Shown here: piece after piece, positions 34,661 to 46,545 of the stretch
Layout of the letters: the number at the start of each line of letters is the position of its first letter
Numbering within the stretch: the stretch's first letter is position 1
Assembly: GCA_018105865.1 (NCBI GenBank)
Contig: CM030834.1
Location: 2,648,615 to 2,712,614 of the forward strand
Direction of reading: 5' to 3'
From: Metaphire vulgaris
Taxonomy: Eukaryota; Annelida; Clitellata; Crassiclitellata; Megascolecidae
Length of the DNA stretch: 64,000 nucleotides
Notes under the pieces: model-generated
Told to the model about the DNA's origin: nothing
Database searches by the model: none
What the model saw: only the letters and a program-made list of their open reading frames with translations
Translations under genes and position numbers: made by a program

Positions 34661-37126
34661 CGGTGAGATGACTTTTGATCCCGAATTCGAGTTTGTCTCG
34701 AATAATTGCTATTTCTGCAATTTCGTCATTTGTTGACTCGATTTTAAAGTGCACGTCAATCTAATAAAACATAAAAATATCCCAATTTTAGCTTCATTTC
34801 TTCGCAGGCATTTGAGTGGTCATCTAAACAGTCAACAATTCCATAGATGGCGCTGATTCCCGCTGAATGAGGCGTCTGTTTTCATCTGTCCATCAAAAGA
34901 TAGACTTTAGGCATGGGCTACTAGATACCTGGACAGTGAACTGAGGCTAGCATAATTTGACCGCCTTACCGCAGGGTCCGATGTTTAGTTGCTGTGCATT
35001 GTGTATTATGAGGAATTAGTGATGCAAACTAGAACTATATCTCTACCAAATATTGTCCAATTTTCAAAATTTTTGATTTATTTTGTTCCAAATACATTAA
35101 TCAGTCGCTTTGTTCCACAAATTAGGTTACCATTCAAACATTTTAGATGAACAGCTTGAAATAAACAGAAATTGGAAAGGTTCTGTTTCAGGCCAAATTG
35201 TGGATTCTCGTAATAGATTTTTTTCCTTGCTTTCTCTGATAGTCACAAAGAGGAAAAAAAATGCAAGACAATGGTGTATACCTCTTGTTTTTAGCTTTCA
35301 TAGAGACTGAGATATAGCAAATTATAAAAGATTATAAAGGGTTATAAAGGAAATATAAGCATTGATCTGTACTGATAAAAACGACAATTTATCGGAAGGA
35401 GGGCTACCCCTGCTTCAACGAAAAAATTTGTCCATTGCAATTATGATTATTACATTTGTATTAACTGACACGGTTTGAAACACGAATTTTCAAAATCGAA
35501 ACGTGCCTCATAACAAGTTTATGTTACAGGCATAATTTGACCTGTTTCAATACTCCCCATAAGACCATAGATTCATTGAATTAAATGCATCAGCACTGCG
35601 ACACGAACGTTTTAATAATCGATTTTTTCGGCAGATCCATTCTCTCGAGCCAAACAAGAATTTTAAGCATCCCAGCCAGCCATAACAACTGACTAAGAGA
35701 TAGTAATGCAAAATGGATAGCATTTATTCTCTCCGCTGTCAGTAATGTTTTTAAAAAGCGATTGTAACTTTCTACAGTTTTTTCGTATGGATGGGTTGTA
35801 TCGTTTGGTCACAAAACATCTAACTTTTGTTTGTTTCTGCAGTTGGTGTTGGCATTTTGGTCAAACGCTGGACGTCATCGGATCGAGACAAAGGTTGAGA
35901 AACGTCTCGAATCCATGGAATACATTTGGCAGTCTTTGTCAACAAAATCCCATGAGATGGCGCATTCCCGCTGAATGAGATGCGTCTGTTTTCATCTGTC
36001 CATCAAAAGATAGACTTTTTTAATGGACTACTAGATACCTGGACAGTTGAACTTAGGCTAAGATGCATAATTTGACCGCCAAACTAACAGGGTCTGATGT
36101 TTAGTTGCTGTGCATTGTTACTATGAGGAAACAGTTAATGCAAATTTGAACTATATCTCAATTCTATATTGTCCAATTTGTTTTAAATTTTTGATTTATT
36201 TTGTTCCAAATACATTCCCCTACGACTGTGTCGTCCACCAAAGTTAGGTTACCATTCAAACATTTTAGATGATCAGCTTGAAATAAACAGAAATTGTAGG
36301 GGTTCTGTTTCAGGCCAAATTGTGGACTCTCGTACTAGTTGTTTTTTTAAATTTTGCTCTGATGGTTACAAAGAAGAATAAAAATGCAAGACAATGGTGT
36401 ATACCTCTTGTTTTTAGCTTTCATAGAGACTGAGATATAGCAAATTATAAAAGATTATAAAGGATTATAAAGGAAATACAAGCATTGATCTGTACTGATA
36501 AAAACGACAATTTATCGGAAGGAGGGAGCTGGAACTTCAACCAAATATTGTCCAATGCAATTATGATTATTACATTTGTATTAACTCCTGCACTTGAAAC
36601 ACGAATTTTCAAAATCCGTAATGCCTCATAACAATTACCAGGCATAATTTGATTTGCTAGTAAATCAAATCTCCCTGCATAAGACCATAGATTCTTAGTC
36701 GTTTCTGGGGATGTTGAATTAAATCCTGGTCCTGAACGTTTGTGCGAATCGATTTTTCAAAAATATCTCCATTCTCTCGGCCGCCAAACAAGACACTTAA
36801 GAATCCCAGCCAGCCACTTCATAATTTTCTATGCCAAAATCACAGAGATATTGTTTCATTAAATGATGGGTTACATTTTTTACTTGTCCTCTTTCAGACA
36901 TAATAAATGATAAATAAAGCTGGAGGTGGAGAACTTTTCTTTTAAATCTGATTTGAAATATTAAGTTCTGTTCCCTTGTCCAAAAAGCTTTAAAGCTGTA
37001 TCGTTTTGAATCGGGTAACAAACGAAACAGTCATATCGACCTCCTTCACTGTCTTTACTGTTTAATATCTGTTTGAATTAATTATATCTGCAGGATTGAA
37101 GAATAATGTTCATCTAATGTGGATGA
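34660..37126 (+). repeat. Upstream block of lectin gene D, duplicated in tandem
   Basis: The lectin upstream block occurs twice here. Landmarks ACTAGATACCTGGACAGT (34920, 36029), ATTGTCCAATTTT/G and GATTTATTTTGTTCCAAAT (35075, 36190) and AAAACGACAATTTATCGGAA (35378, 36505) appear in the same order. The first copy runs into a decayed exon 1 (35831-35960), the second into another (from about 37141). Both copies are riddled with small insertions compared with B, C and E. Confidence 0.7.
35831..35960 (+). pseudogene. Lectin exon-1 relic 1 of gene D
   Basis: Keeps GTTTCTGCAGTTG, GACGTCATCGGATCGAGACA and TACATTTGGCAGTCTTTG from exon 1, but lacks the ATG region and has several deletions. It breaks off into a second copy of the upstream block. 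Confidence 0.75.
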
Positions 37127-37320
37127 TTGGTTTCAAATCGCATGTTTCAAACGACGTCATCGGATCGAGACAAAGGCGAAGATTACGTTTTATCGAAAAT
37201 CTCGAATAAATTTTTATCAGTCTTTGGTTTGTGTGAAAATTACTTTTCCTCCATGATTTGGAGCATCAGAGCTGTTCTCCAGATGGGTCTACCTCTGAAT
37301 TATTTACTAATCCTGTAGTT
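37127..37320 (+). pseudogene. Lectin exon-1 relic 2 of gene D
   Basis: Keeps AACGACGTCATCGGATCGAG, GGCGAAGATTACGT and GATTTGGAGCATCAGAGC, interrupted by short insertions of about 7-12 bases that destroy the frame. The sequence that should hold the start codon reads AGTCATATCG, with no ATG. If gene D is expressed it needs another first exon. Confidence 0.75.
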
Positions 37321-38004
37321 CTATTACCTAGTTCCCACCTACTATTCAATCAACTAGTGGTTTTCATTTGTGTTCAATTCTCGCACTGTCAATGGCAGCT
37401 GACATTTGTAAAGTTATACAAGATGCTCTATCATCTTTTAGATCTGAACAAAATAACAGATCTGCATTAACAATTGCTCCCCGACTGTTCTGGATTGATC
37501 TTTTGATTTTTCCTGTTAATCACTTTTAATATGTGGCGCCATTGATTGATTGATTCTTGATATGGAGCAAGTTATGTCACATTTATTTCATGATCGTATT
37601 GAACCGCATTGTATTTGCTCTCAAATCAATAAAAATATGAATTACTTTCTCCTCTTCATGTTTCTGTAAAAATTCTCTCACCAGTAATAATGCTGAAGAT
37701 GATTATGTAATTGCAGTGACAAATATGATGTTCTACTTTCATCTCCTCTATGAGGGAAAGGATCGCACTGCTTGTTTAATTGGCATCTACAAGCCCGATA
37801 TCTCATTGCCAGTAGAGGGGACAGGAGGAAAATTCCCAGAGTTGCCTTTAACAATCCCCAAAGTATAACAATCTGTAGATGCCCCGGGCGGTTTCGCAAA
37901 ATGTAATCTCATGCAATACTAGGCTGAAGGCGGTTGGGGACCTGGCGAAGACATTGCCTATCTAGTATTAATTAATGAAAACCATAATTAGACTATTTTT
38001 ATAG

Positions 38005-38133
38005 GCCGAAGACAGCACGGCATCGAAGAAATTCTGGAGATAACAGTTCGGGTTGTTCTGGCATCCTCCATTCCTTAGAAAACGCGAATAGCATCCTCGA
38101 AGGTATAACAAAGGAGCAGCAACAAGAAGCTCG
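38005..38133 (+). CDS. Lectin gene D, exon 2 (neck)
   Basis: Acceptor tttatag, donor CG|GTTAGT, phase 2 on both sides. It reads PKTARHRRNSGDNSSGC, then ILHSLENANSILEGITK, a short amphipathic helix. Open although exon 1 is lost. Confidence 0.8.
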
Positions 38134-38210
38134 GTTAGTCACAGCTTAGGCAGATTTATTTGTAGGGAAACAGTTTTCTGGAGACACTAGAAACAAAGGG
38201 CAAAGACCCT

Positions 38211-39112
38211 CAGTGGCGTAGGTAGAAATTTGTTTTGAGGGTGCTATCCTTCTATTTAAAAAATGGACATGCATGTGCAGCTTATCGATAATCGACTCCT
38301 GCAAACTTGATTCAATTTGGCTGCATAATGACAGTGATGGCACTCAAGACACTGTCAATTTCCAAGTCTGCAACATTTTCCCTGTTCTTCAGTTTATTTA
38401 TAAAACCACCTACATGTATATCTATTGGGCCCGTTGACAAAATTCGTACATCTACGTCGCCACCACAACGTGGCAGTGACACAAAGACTTTGGGGTCTGA
38501 TGAAGAATCAGTTGAGAAAACTGTTGGCATTGGAAAGCTTTCATAAGCGCTACATACAACAGATCTCTGCTTTTAAACATGCCCTCATATTTAATATTTT
38601 AATATTTTTTATTCCAATAAACCCTGCTCTCAAAAATTTACAGCAAGTGTACTGCAGTCTAGAATTTAACAAGTCCGTAGTAGGAATCTATTCTCTGGAA
38701 TTACAGGATATGCTTACTAACTGGGAACTAAGACGTCAGAACCCCAGGCATTTAGAGATTATTTATGGTTATTGGTTAACTTAGTGTGTATTCTGTCTGT
38801 AGTAAAACGTGAACTAAAGCAGCGTCAGAGTTCTAATGTTAAATCAGTATGACCACTGGCACTGTAACTGTGGCGCGTTCTGAGTCTTTTAATGGACAGC
38901 ATATCATCTGCAGAAACTTTAAAAAACTTGAACAAAGTGATATTTTATTCGGTAATTGTATTTACCTGTGAAGAAAAGATAACGATACGATGGACGATTA
39001 TGGTTATGTTAACATTGTAATGCTAGTGCTCAAATAACGGTATCAAAAGTTTTTAGCACTTGACAACTTTGGGAGTGCAATTGCACCCCTTGCACCCCAT
39101 GGCTACGCCCAA
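38211..39112. mobile_element. CAGTGGCGTAGGTAG element in intron 2 of gene D
   Basis: Same insertion as in gene C (20723-22636) without the mariner. Left end CAGTGGCGTAGGTAG, right end ATGGCTACGCCCAA. About 900 bp. Confidence 0.85.
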
Positions 39113-39876
39113 AAGCAAAGTTGAGTAAGACAAATTTAATAATTGGACGGGCATTTATATTTCTAATGAATTTGAAACATTCCAAAATAACGACTTTAAA
39201 TGAGGCTACTGAATTCCTGCCAAACCAGCTCACAGCATCACCATGTCGCGGGAGTGAATGGCAAAGTGGGGTATTGCCTGCTAGGACTATTTTATCCGTG
39301 GTGAAGTTTCTTGCACCGAAGTACCACCTTGGGCGTTAGCCGAAGTGGGGAGGTCTAGCAAGAACGCTGGAAACGGAGGCAAACATGAGCAATGGTAACC
39401 ATGATCCTCCGAGCTGGAGTTTGGGTGTCGGACCAGCAACTCGAAACAGGAAAAGCAACAACGATGTAGTCGCCCAATGTTCCAGAGGGGACAGAATGTG
39501 ATCTACACGACTCTACAATAGATTTATGTCTAAGTAGCACGTTTAAGGTTATGTAAACATCATGTTTTACAGACCATTGAATCACGTGATAACCTAGACC
39601 TCGCGCCATGTCCTGTGTTATTTCAACTGCATTTTTCGTTTCTACCAACCAAATCTAAGCAAGTTCACAGACTGATGGAATCGAAAAACAGACATTTTTA
39701 TGCAACATTTTGTGTTGCCAGATATTGGATATCGTATAAGCCGTTTATTACAAAATGTTTGCTTATTATCTGTCACTTGACATTGGCGAAATACATGAAG
39801 AGAAAACACGAAGGCCCTATGCATTAAACCTCTTCTACTCAGTTTCAAATGATCGTGTTTCCTTTATAGGTCCCAT

Positions 39877-40111
39877 CAGTGGCGTAGCCAGGATTTTCGG
39901 ATGGTTTTTTTGTATTTCACCGTAACGAACTTTCGAAAAAAATTTGAACAAGAAAAAGGTCCTTGTCGATTTCCCTTCCTTTGTTTTTCCTATTAGGCGC
40001 TGACAGGAGAGTTACCCCTGAAACGACGTTCGAAAATTTAAAATGTATAAAAACACATTTGTAAAAAAATTTTTTTAACCACCAAACCCCTCACCCTTGC
40101 CTACGCCACAG
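39877..40111. mobile_element. Short CAGTGGCGTAGCC element in intron 2 of gene D
   Basis: Third copy of the shared insertion (see 7869-8189). Flanks GGTCCCAT and GACCCCAT. Confidence 0.85.
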
Positions 40112-40231
40112 GACCCCATTGCGAGAAAGCGAGAAAATAAAGCAATTCATGAAATGACAATAATCTCCTCGTAAAATCGTTAGATGATGAGTGTTTTTTA
40201 AATTTATAAGTTTTCATTCTATGTCCTAGAG

Positions 40232-40647
40232 CAGTGATGGGCACAAATTTTTATCCGAGGGCCGCAAAAGTGTCTGCGATGAAAGCCGAGGGCCGCACAC
40301 ATTTTTTCGGCATTTAGAATTAAATTTTTAAGTAGTTTCAAAAACGACTTTAACGTATTATGGAGGCCTACTGTGCAGTGTACTTGTATTTATTACTTAG
40401 GCAAGACTGTCAAGTCGAAGAAAAGTTAGTAGGCCTAAATAGTACAAGCATTATTTCTAGTTAGCGATCAAGTGCCAAAGTGTAAATCCAATTCACTTTG
40501 AATGCTGAATTTTCCATTAAGGTGCTGTCAAACGTTTCACATGTTTTAGAGGGCCGCACATTAATGTAGTATTTCTCGATGTTGGGGTCGCACAAAAGGG
40601 CTTCGAGAGCCGCATGTGGCCCGCGGGCCGCACGTTGCCCATCACTG
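40232..40647. mobile_element. hAT-like element, GGGCCGC-rich family, copy 2
   Basis: Inverted ends CAGTGATGGGC and GCCCATCACTG. Flanks TCCTAGAG and TCTTAGAG (one difference). It is the inverse orientation of the element at 5070-5489. Genes B (about 8301) and C (about 23990) have the uninterrupted sequence. Confidence 0.94.
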
Positions 40648-41074
40648 TCTTAGAGCCTATATACAGCTATTTCACTTCATATTTGATCTGCACTGCCTTT
40701 ACAATCTGCTGAACTTCAAGAACGTCGAGGTCATCGAATGCTTCTACATCAAACTTTTATAACCATGCAATAAAACAAATTTATACGAAAGTGAAAATGA
40801 GTTTAAACTCATAAAAATATAGAGAGCACCTCAGTGCCAACCTGGCTGGAAGGTTATAATATGTAGTTAAACTAAGTGAAACATTTCAACTGAGATGAAA
40901 TATTTAAAAATGAACCGCCACTAAAGTTTAAGCCACGTAGATCAATAGTAGACGTTCTGACCAATCCAGCACATTGTACAGTCTGAAACGTTTATTAATC
41001 TGCGTACAATGTGAAGTATACAGCTTTAATCAGTGTTATTTATTTTGTATTTATTTTATAAGTATTTAGGACTA

Positions 41075-41398
41075 AAAAAGGTAAAGGTAGTCCCATACTC
41101 GATTTTCGAGCGTTGGGGCCGGTGCTGATCTCCGGTTACTAGGCAAGCAGCAACGCAGGTGGCTTGCGTCTTTAATCTAGAGTAGGTTGCCACTACTTTC
41201 TCTAGACCCACATTTTACCCTTCGCAGCTTAACGCTGTTACCAATTTATCAACGCCTAAGCGATGAACGGCTTGGTTGGCCGCCGGCACCACGGCTAGAA
41301 TCCGGAATTGTCACCCATCCAAGTACTAACCGCGCTCGACGTTGCTTAACGTCGATGTTCTGACGGGAACCGATCGCACAGCGCCAAGTAGACCGGGT
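41075..41398 (-). mobile_element. 5S rRNA-derived SINE
   Basis: On the reverse strand the 5' part (about 41398-41285) reads like 5S rRNA: CGATCGGTTCCCGTCAG, ACGTTAAGCAACGTCGAGCG (box A region) and GGTTAGTACTTGGATGGGTG (box C region). It is followed by about 200 bases of unrelated body and ends at a short T/A-rich tail. TATTTAGGACTA is duplicated exactly on both sides (41063-41074, 41399-41410), and gene C has the empty site (about 24399). It is therefore a retroposed SINE and not a 5S gene. Confidence 0.92.
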
Positions 41399-41571
41399 TA
41401 TTTAGGACTACGGTAGTTAATAATAACTCGATTTTAAGAAACACCACAAAAGCCATGTCCTCTCCTCCTCGTGCGCGCATTACTCAGATCACTAGTGCTG
41501 CATTTTGTTGAAATCATTGGTGAATCGATTCGATTAACTCAAAACTCTTCTGCTCTTCTGCTTGCCTTCAG

Positions 41572-41759
41572 CAATCGTTGTCCACCTGGATTTAAGCACA
41601 AAGCTAGATCTGTCGATAAATGCTATGCAGTCTTCAATCAGCCAATGGATTGGTACGAAGCTCAAGCAAAATGCAGACGCCTGAACCCTAAAGCCCATCT
41701 GGTTGTTATCAACAGTCCATTGGAAAATCAAATTATCAACGAGGTACTGAAGAGATACA
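41572..41759 (+). CDS. Lectin gene D, exon 3 (N-terminal half of C-type lectin domain)
   Basis: Acceptor cttcag, donor A|GTAAGT. It reads RCPPGFKHKAR, KCYAVFNQPMDWYEAQAKC and HLVVINSPLENQ. Open frame, all expected cysteines. Confidence 0.87.
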
Positions 41760-42279
41760 GTAAGTATTGACTCGCTTGGTTTATTTGATTAATGGCATAG
41801 TGGCAATAACAGTAATTGCCTTTGCCTTAATTGACCAGCTTTATCCAGTTGGCGACCGGGGTGATATTAGTCTCAAGCAAAATTTTGCTTTGCGTATGGT
41901 TGCATCAATAACTGTTAACTGCTTTGATTTTTAGGTCGCTGCAGGTAAGACAAGTGTAAGTTTGCTACATTGATTGCTGCTTTGATTGAGTATAGTGTAT
42001 AAATCTGTGTAAGTAGACTAGTAGACTACGGTGTAACCATAATGTTATCATTAGGTCGCTGAGCATTAGTTAATTCTTAGCATTGACAAGTCGGCCTGGA
42101 ATGTGTTGTCTTAAATAATAATTCTCTTTGTAAGCTAAGTTTGAAAGTTTGCCAGTCACGATACACGGCAGCTGTTAGAATACGTCGTTGCCATTGACAA
42201 CTAAGCTGTATAATCAACGGAGCATTTGACGAAGCGTCTTCATTACAGCTGACGAATCGTCCTGATTGGCTGCACGTTT

Positions 42280-42830
42280 TACGGCACCACTGGGGGCGCA
42301 GTACCCCGTGTGGCGCCGTAAGTCTTACTGGAGACGCAGTCCCCGTGTTGGGTTGTAGACTGTAGACCTTACTGGAAGGGGGTCAGCCTCCCGTCGTAAA
42401 CAAAGCCACAACCGACGTGTGGGCCGTAGGCCCAACTGGGGCGCAGCCTCCCGTCAGAGATCAAGCCCAAGTCGTCGAGGTAGAAGTAGGCCCCACCGAG
42501 GGGCGCAGCCCACGTGTGGAGCCGGAGGTCCTACTGGGAGGCGCAGCGTCCATGTGAGGCCGTAGGCCTTCCTGGTGGTGCAGCCTTTCGTGGAAGACCT
42601 AGATCCAGCCCCTCGTGGGGAAAAAGTCCCAGTCCTCCGTGAGAGACAAAGCCCCTTTTGGGTTTGTAAGCAAAACAAGAAGCATTCTGTCCAAAAGGGG
42701 CCGTAAGTAACACTGGAGGGCGCATCCACAGTGGGAGACCAAATCTCAATGGAATCATAGGCCAAAACCGTAGTCGTAGGTTCTTTATTTGCATGCAGCC
42801 CTCTGCTGGGAAGCAAGACCACCCAGTGAA
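42280..42830. repeat. GC-rich minisatellite, intron 3 of gene D, array 1
   Basis: Same array as 25265-25870 in gene C, with units around GCCGTAGGCCC and GGGGCGCAGCCTCCCGT. Open in several frames on both strands. Confidence 0.75.
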
Positions 42831-43139
42831 CACATGGGAAAATTTTTAAATGATAATCTACGCATTCACTTTACATTTTAAAATGTTTTTTAAATTTTAT
42901 ATTTACTAATACGAACTTGAGCCATAAATCGGGAAAGGAGATCGCTGCTCCGCCCCATCATTTTTGACAGGTTAACAGCTAGTCTTATCTAGTAATTTCC
43001 TTTGTACATTATTCCATTAATTAATTAATTAAGTTTGTCAGTCACGATACACGACAGATTTTTAACGACTTCGTCCTGAAACTATAAAGGCAGATTGGCG
43101 TCCTGATAGGCAGATTGGCCCCCGAAAGCGTCCTGACTG

Positions 43140-43665
43140 GCTGCACGTTGTACTGCACCACTGGGGGCGCAGTACCGTGTTTGGCGCCGTAGGCCCTACT
43201 GGAGGAGGCGCAGCCTCCCGTTGTAAACCAAGCGCAAGCCGACGTGGGGGCCGTAGGCCCTACTGGGGCGCAGCCTCTCCTCGTAGACCAATCCCAAGCC
43301 CTCGAGGAGGCCGTAGGCCCCACTGAGGGGAGCATCCCCATATGTGGGCGCAGGTACTATTGGAGGGTCCAGCCTCCCGTGAAAGACTAAGCTCCAGCCC
43401 CACCGTGGGAGCCGTAAGTTCCACTGGAGGCATAGCCCGCGGGAGAGAAAAGTCCCAGCCCTCCGTGGGACACAAAACCTCTTTGGGCCCGTAAGCCGAA
43501 AAGAAGCCGTTTGCCCAAAAGGGGCAGTAGGTAACACTGCACGGCGCATCCTCCGAGGGAGACCAAATCCCAATGGAATCATAGGCCCACACCGTAGTCG
43601 TAGGTTCCGTTCGTTATGGTGTGCAGTCCCTCTGTTGGGGTGGGTGGGTGGGTGCAAGACCGCGC
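43140..43665. repeat. GC-rich minisatellite, intron 3 of gene D, array 2
   Basis: A second array of the same unit, separated from the first by about 300 bp of AT-rich sequence that itself partly repeats (CATAAATCGGG and CAGTCACGATACACG occur before each array). So the array plus its left flank was duplicated as a block, before C and D separated. Confidence 0.75.
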
Positions 43666-44440
43666 TGTCAGGACACATAAAAACTTAAAATGCTAATTCT
43701 ACGCTATCACTTTACGTTTTCAGATTTTAAAAATTTTTATATGTAATAAATAATATGAACTTTTACAATAAATCGGGGAAGAAGATAGCCACTCTCCCCG
43801 TCGTTTTTGACCGGTTGACAGCTAGTGATCTATAAGTATGCACTTCTATAGCACCATTTCTAATACTAATGGGTATCAATTGATGGTACTTGAAATCCAT
43901 CCGCAAAAGACCAGCCAATTCTAGAGATTAGTAGTGGGGCAAAACAGCAAGACAAACTATGGAGGAAATGCCAATTGCAAGACATGTGTTTTAAGCCTAG
44001 ATCTAAAAAATCCGTTTATTGGAAGATCTGACAACCAGAGGTAGAGAATTTCAGATTTTAGAACGAGAAATAGAAAAAAGCTCTATTACCAGTTGAAGCG
44101 TTACTGATATTGAACTCGAACGGACTCTTATAGAATAACAGCGATAAAACCAATCGTTGCTGTAAACCTGATGCTGTTATTGAACTTAAAGGGGTTGTCG
44201 TAGCTTAAAGACATCCTGGTGCAAAAATGAATAATATTACACGTATACTTAAGAAACCTGACCTTGGCACATCAAATTAACTGACCGATTTATGCATATT
44301 GTTTTTTCGTGTCATTTTTAAAAATGGTTTTTGTTGAGTTGGTTTTTTGTTGAGTTGGGGATTGTCCATAAATTACTAAAAATATCCAATCTTCCAACGT
44401 TGGAGTGAACTATTTTGATTCTGAACGCACTGATATCCAA
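43666..44440. other. Gene D intron 3, middle part
   Basis: AT-rich. 43900-44170 looks like the 3' untranslated part of a decayed LINE. No gene. Confidence 0.35.
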
Positions 44441-45420
44441 TCTTCCAACGTTGCAACAGAGCAACTGGTTGACTATCTGAATGCTAAAAATTTGCTGTCA
44501 AACCTACACTCAGCATCTTCCTCCAGTCTAAGTGAGGCACGTGATGCTGTTCATCAAGTATCAGTTGTTTGACCAATCCTATTCCTCGTGTATACCTCGG
44601 ACCTTACAGCAACTTGTTAAACGGTATAGTATGTCGCCCCGTTTATACAGGTACACAGGTGTACAGAATGGGGTCTGAAAGCCAGCTGGTACGGATCTTC
44701 TTACTAATCAGATGAGTTGCTGCATCGCTGAGATAGATGATTGAACTAAATTGAATCATCTGTAACTTAACGTCAACAAAACGGAGATATTATGGTGCTC
44801 AACCACATGTCGTCAATGCCAGATTCCATTCACCACCATCCACGTTGGTTCTGAAGACATTGCTAGAGATGCTAGCGTTCGTATAACCTCGGTGTGTACA
44901 TTTATTGCAGCGTTTTCACGACAACACAAGTCCAGAAAACGGCGTCCTGCTGCGTCTCAATCCCTAGTAGAATTCGAAGCATTCAGAATTCAATTTCAAC
45001 TTCTGTTGCAAATACTTTAGTGGTGTCTTTGGTCATGTCATGCCTGGACTATTGCAACGTGCTCTTGGCTGGGCTACCAAGGCAACTTACTGACAGATTT
45101 CAGGCTGTCCTCAACACAGCAGCTGTCTTGTCTATGAAGCTAGAAGATCAGACCACCTGACACCGCTTCTTTATGAACTTCATTGGCTTCGAGTTCCAGA
45201 GCGAATCGAAAACAAATTGGCGATCCTTGCCTATCGGTGTCCTCATGGCCTGGCGCTATCGTAGCTGTCGGCTTATTTCTACAAGATAGATTATCTAACA
45301 TCGACTCTCGTCGACTATTGAGATCAGCGTCCACTCTTTCTCTCGTTGTTCCGTCTACACGTCAGACTTTGCCCTTTGTAGCCTGTGGGCTCCGTCGACG
45401 GGCTGGTGGCTTAGATAATG
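44440..45420 (+). mobile_element. LINE 3' part (L2/CR1-type), plus strand
   Basis: Reads LNVNKTEI and NLGVYI, then VMSCLDYCNVLLAGLP and RFQAVLNTAA, followed in other frames by DHLTPLLYELHWLRVPERI. It has the order of L2/CR1-type polymerase connection and thumb regions, with several frameshifts. Confidence 0.75.
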
Positions 45421-45493
45421 GTGGGCCAACCACGCCGCCACGGGCGACATAAATTCAGCGCAGAGAAACGCAAAGACGCTTCATTTCATGATA

Positions 45494-45530
<37 letters not shown>

Positions 45531-45539
45531 CGACGACTC

Positions 45540-45597
<58 letters not shown>

Positions 45598-45598
45598 C
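45420..45598. repeat. (GAT)n and (TAT)n microsatellites with shared GTGGGCCAACCACGCCG leader
   Basis: Homologous to 27849-28150 in gene C but with different repeat lengths and no TAG run. Confidence 0.93.
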
Positions 45599-45696
45599 AA
45601 TCGAATTTAGCACCGATAAGTGAAAACATTGGCAAGGTTAATCGCCGTAGCTACAGTCAAATACGGAGACAAGCCCCGTCTGAATAACTATAAACA

Positions 45697-45840
45697 GGGG
45701 CGGAAGATGGCAGAGTGGGTTACGTGCTGGAGCGTCAGGCTGACGGAGCGAGTTCAAGCCCCGTTAGTGCCCCTAGTGGCTTTCACACAGGCAGTAATGC
45801 CTTCTAAGCCACTTTAAATATAAAAAAAAAAAAAAAAAAA
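45697..45840 (+). mobile_element. tRNA-derived SINE, copy 1
   Basis: The head has a tRNA-like start GGGGCGGAAGATGGCAGAGT (box A TGGCAGAGTGG), a box-B-like GAGTTCAAGCC and a closing GTGCCCC. It is followed by a body ending GCCTTCTAAGCCACTTTA and an A run of 18. Gene C lacks it at the same place (about 28240). Copy 2 is at 53942. Confidence 0.9.
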
Positions 45841-46228
45841 CGATTGCTGGACATTCTTATCACAAACGATGAGCTCCATTTTCAAGCATCAAAATTTGCA
45901 ATCAAGTACACTGTGCCAGACAGGACAGCGAGTCCACTCCTCAACAATATGGTAAAAATGGTCTTGCTTGATTAATTTGAATATTGGCCAAGAGGTAGTA
46001 ATTTGCCAATTAGTGCGCTGCTAAATGGTCGGAGCAACCTCAATTTATGGACGACATACAAATTCTCTTCAGATTCTGGGACTGCTTTTCAGATTAGACA
46101 TATAACTAGGCTTATTCAATCGGGTCCAAAATGTCGTAAATGTGTCTATTTTCTATTTTTATTTTATTTTCTTTTGAGACTTAGACGAAATATTATTTTG
46201 CAAAATTCGGCCTTTTTCTCTTCTACAG

Positions 46229-46545
46229 ATTGCAGAGGTACTGAAGATTTCAACTGGTTTTGGACTGGCGGCCATCGGCAAAACTCCGATGACTGCTCTT
46301 CTCGTTTTGTATGGAAGACGAATGAGAAAAATAACCAAGCCATCGCCTATTCCAACTTCTGTCCTGGCGAACCAAGTTGCGGCAGCTCATCACAAAACTG
46401 CCTGACTCTCGCTAAGGACTGCTTTAGTGAAGAAAGTGTAGGCGGATGGCAGGATGATTTCTGCACATACAAGTATTGCCCAATTTGTGAAATTTTGAGA
46501 CTCTTCACTCGAACAAATGTAGTCCAAAGGAAGTCCGTGAATTAA
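46229..46545 (+). CDS. Lectin gene D, exon 4 (C-terminal half of C-type lectin domain, extended C-terminus)
   Basis: Acceptor ctacag. It reads WFWTGGHRQNSDDCSS, NFCPGEPSC, VGGWQDDFC and CPICEILRL. EPS and WQD occupy the sugar-site positions, as in gene C. Where the other copies stop after a few residues, small insertions shift the frame and the protein continues FTRTNVVQRKSVN to a TAA, about ten residues longer. Exons 2-4 are open, but no intact exon 1 is seen. Confidence 0.85.

Larger units (their letters stand above)
39113..41571 (+). other. Lectin gene D, rest of intron 2
   Basis: Contains the unit-conserved block 39190-39540 and three insertions listed separately (39877-40111, 40232-40647, 41075-41398). 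No independent gene. Confidence 0.7.

Noticed and set aside
39355..39648. 97-codon minus-strand frame within intron 2, similar in gene C
   Set aside because: The homologous frame is broken by a stop in gene B and frameshifted in gene E; conservation between C and D reflects recent duplication.
41285..41398. 5S rRNA gene on the minus strand
   Set aside because: The 5S-like part is incomplete and joined to a SINE body with a target duplication, so it is a retroposon.
45697..45775. tRNA gene
   Set aside because: The same tRNA-like head with an identical body occurs at 53942, with a poly-A tail on one copy; both are SINEs. The box B is also off consensus.
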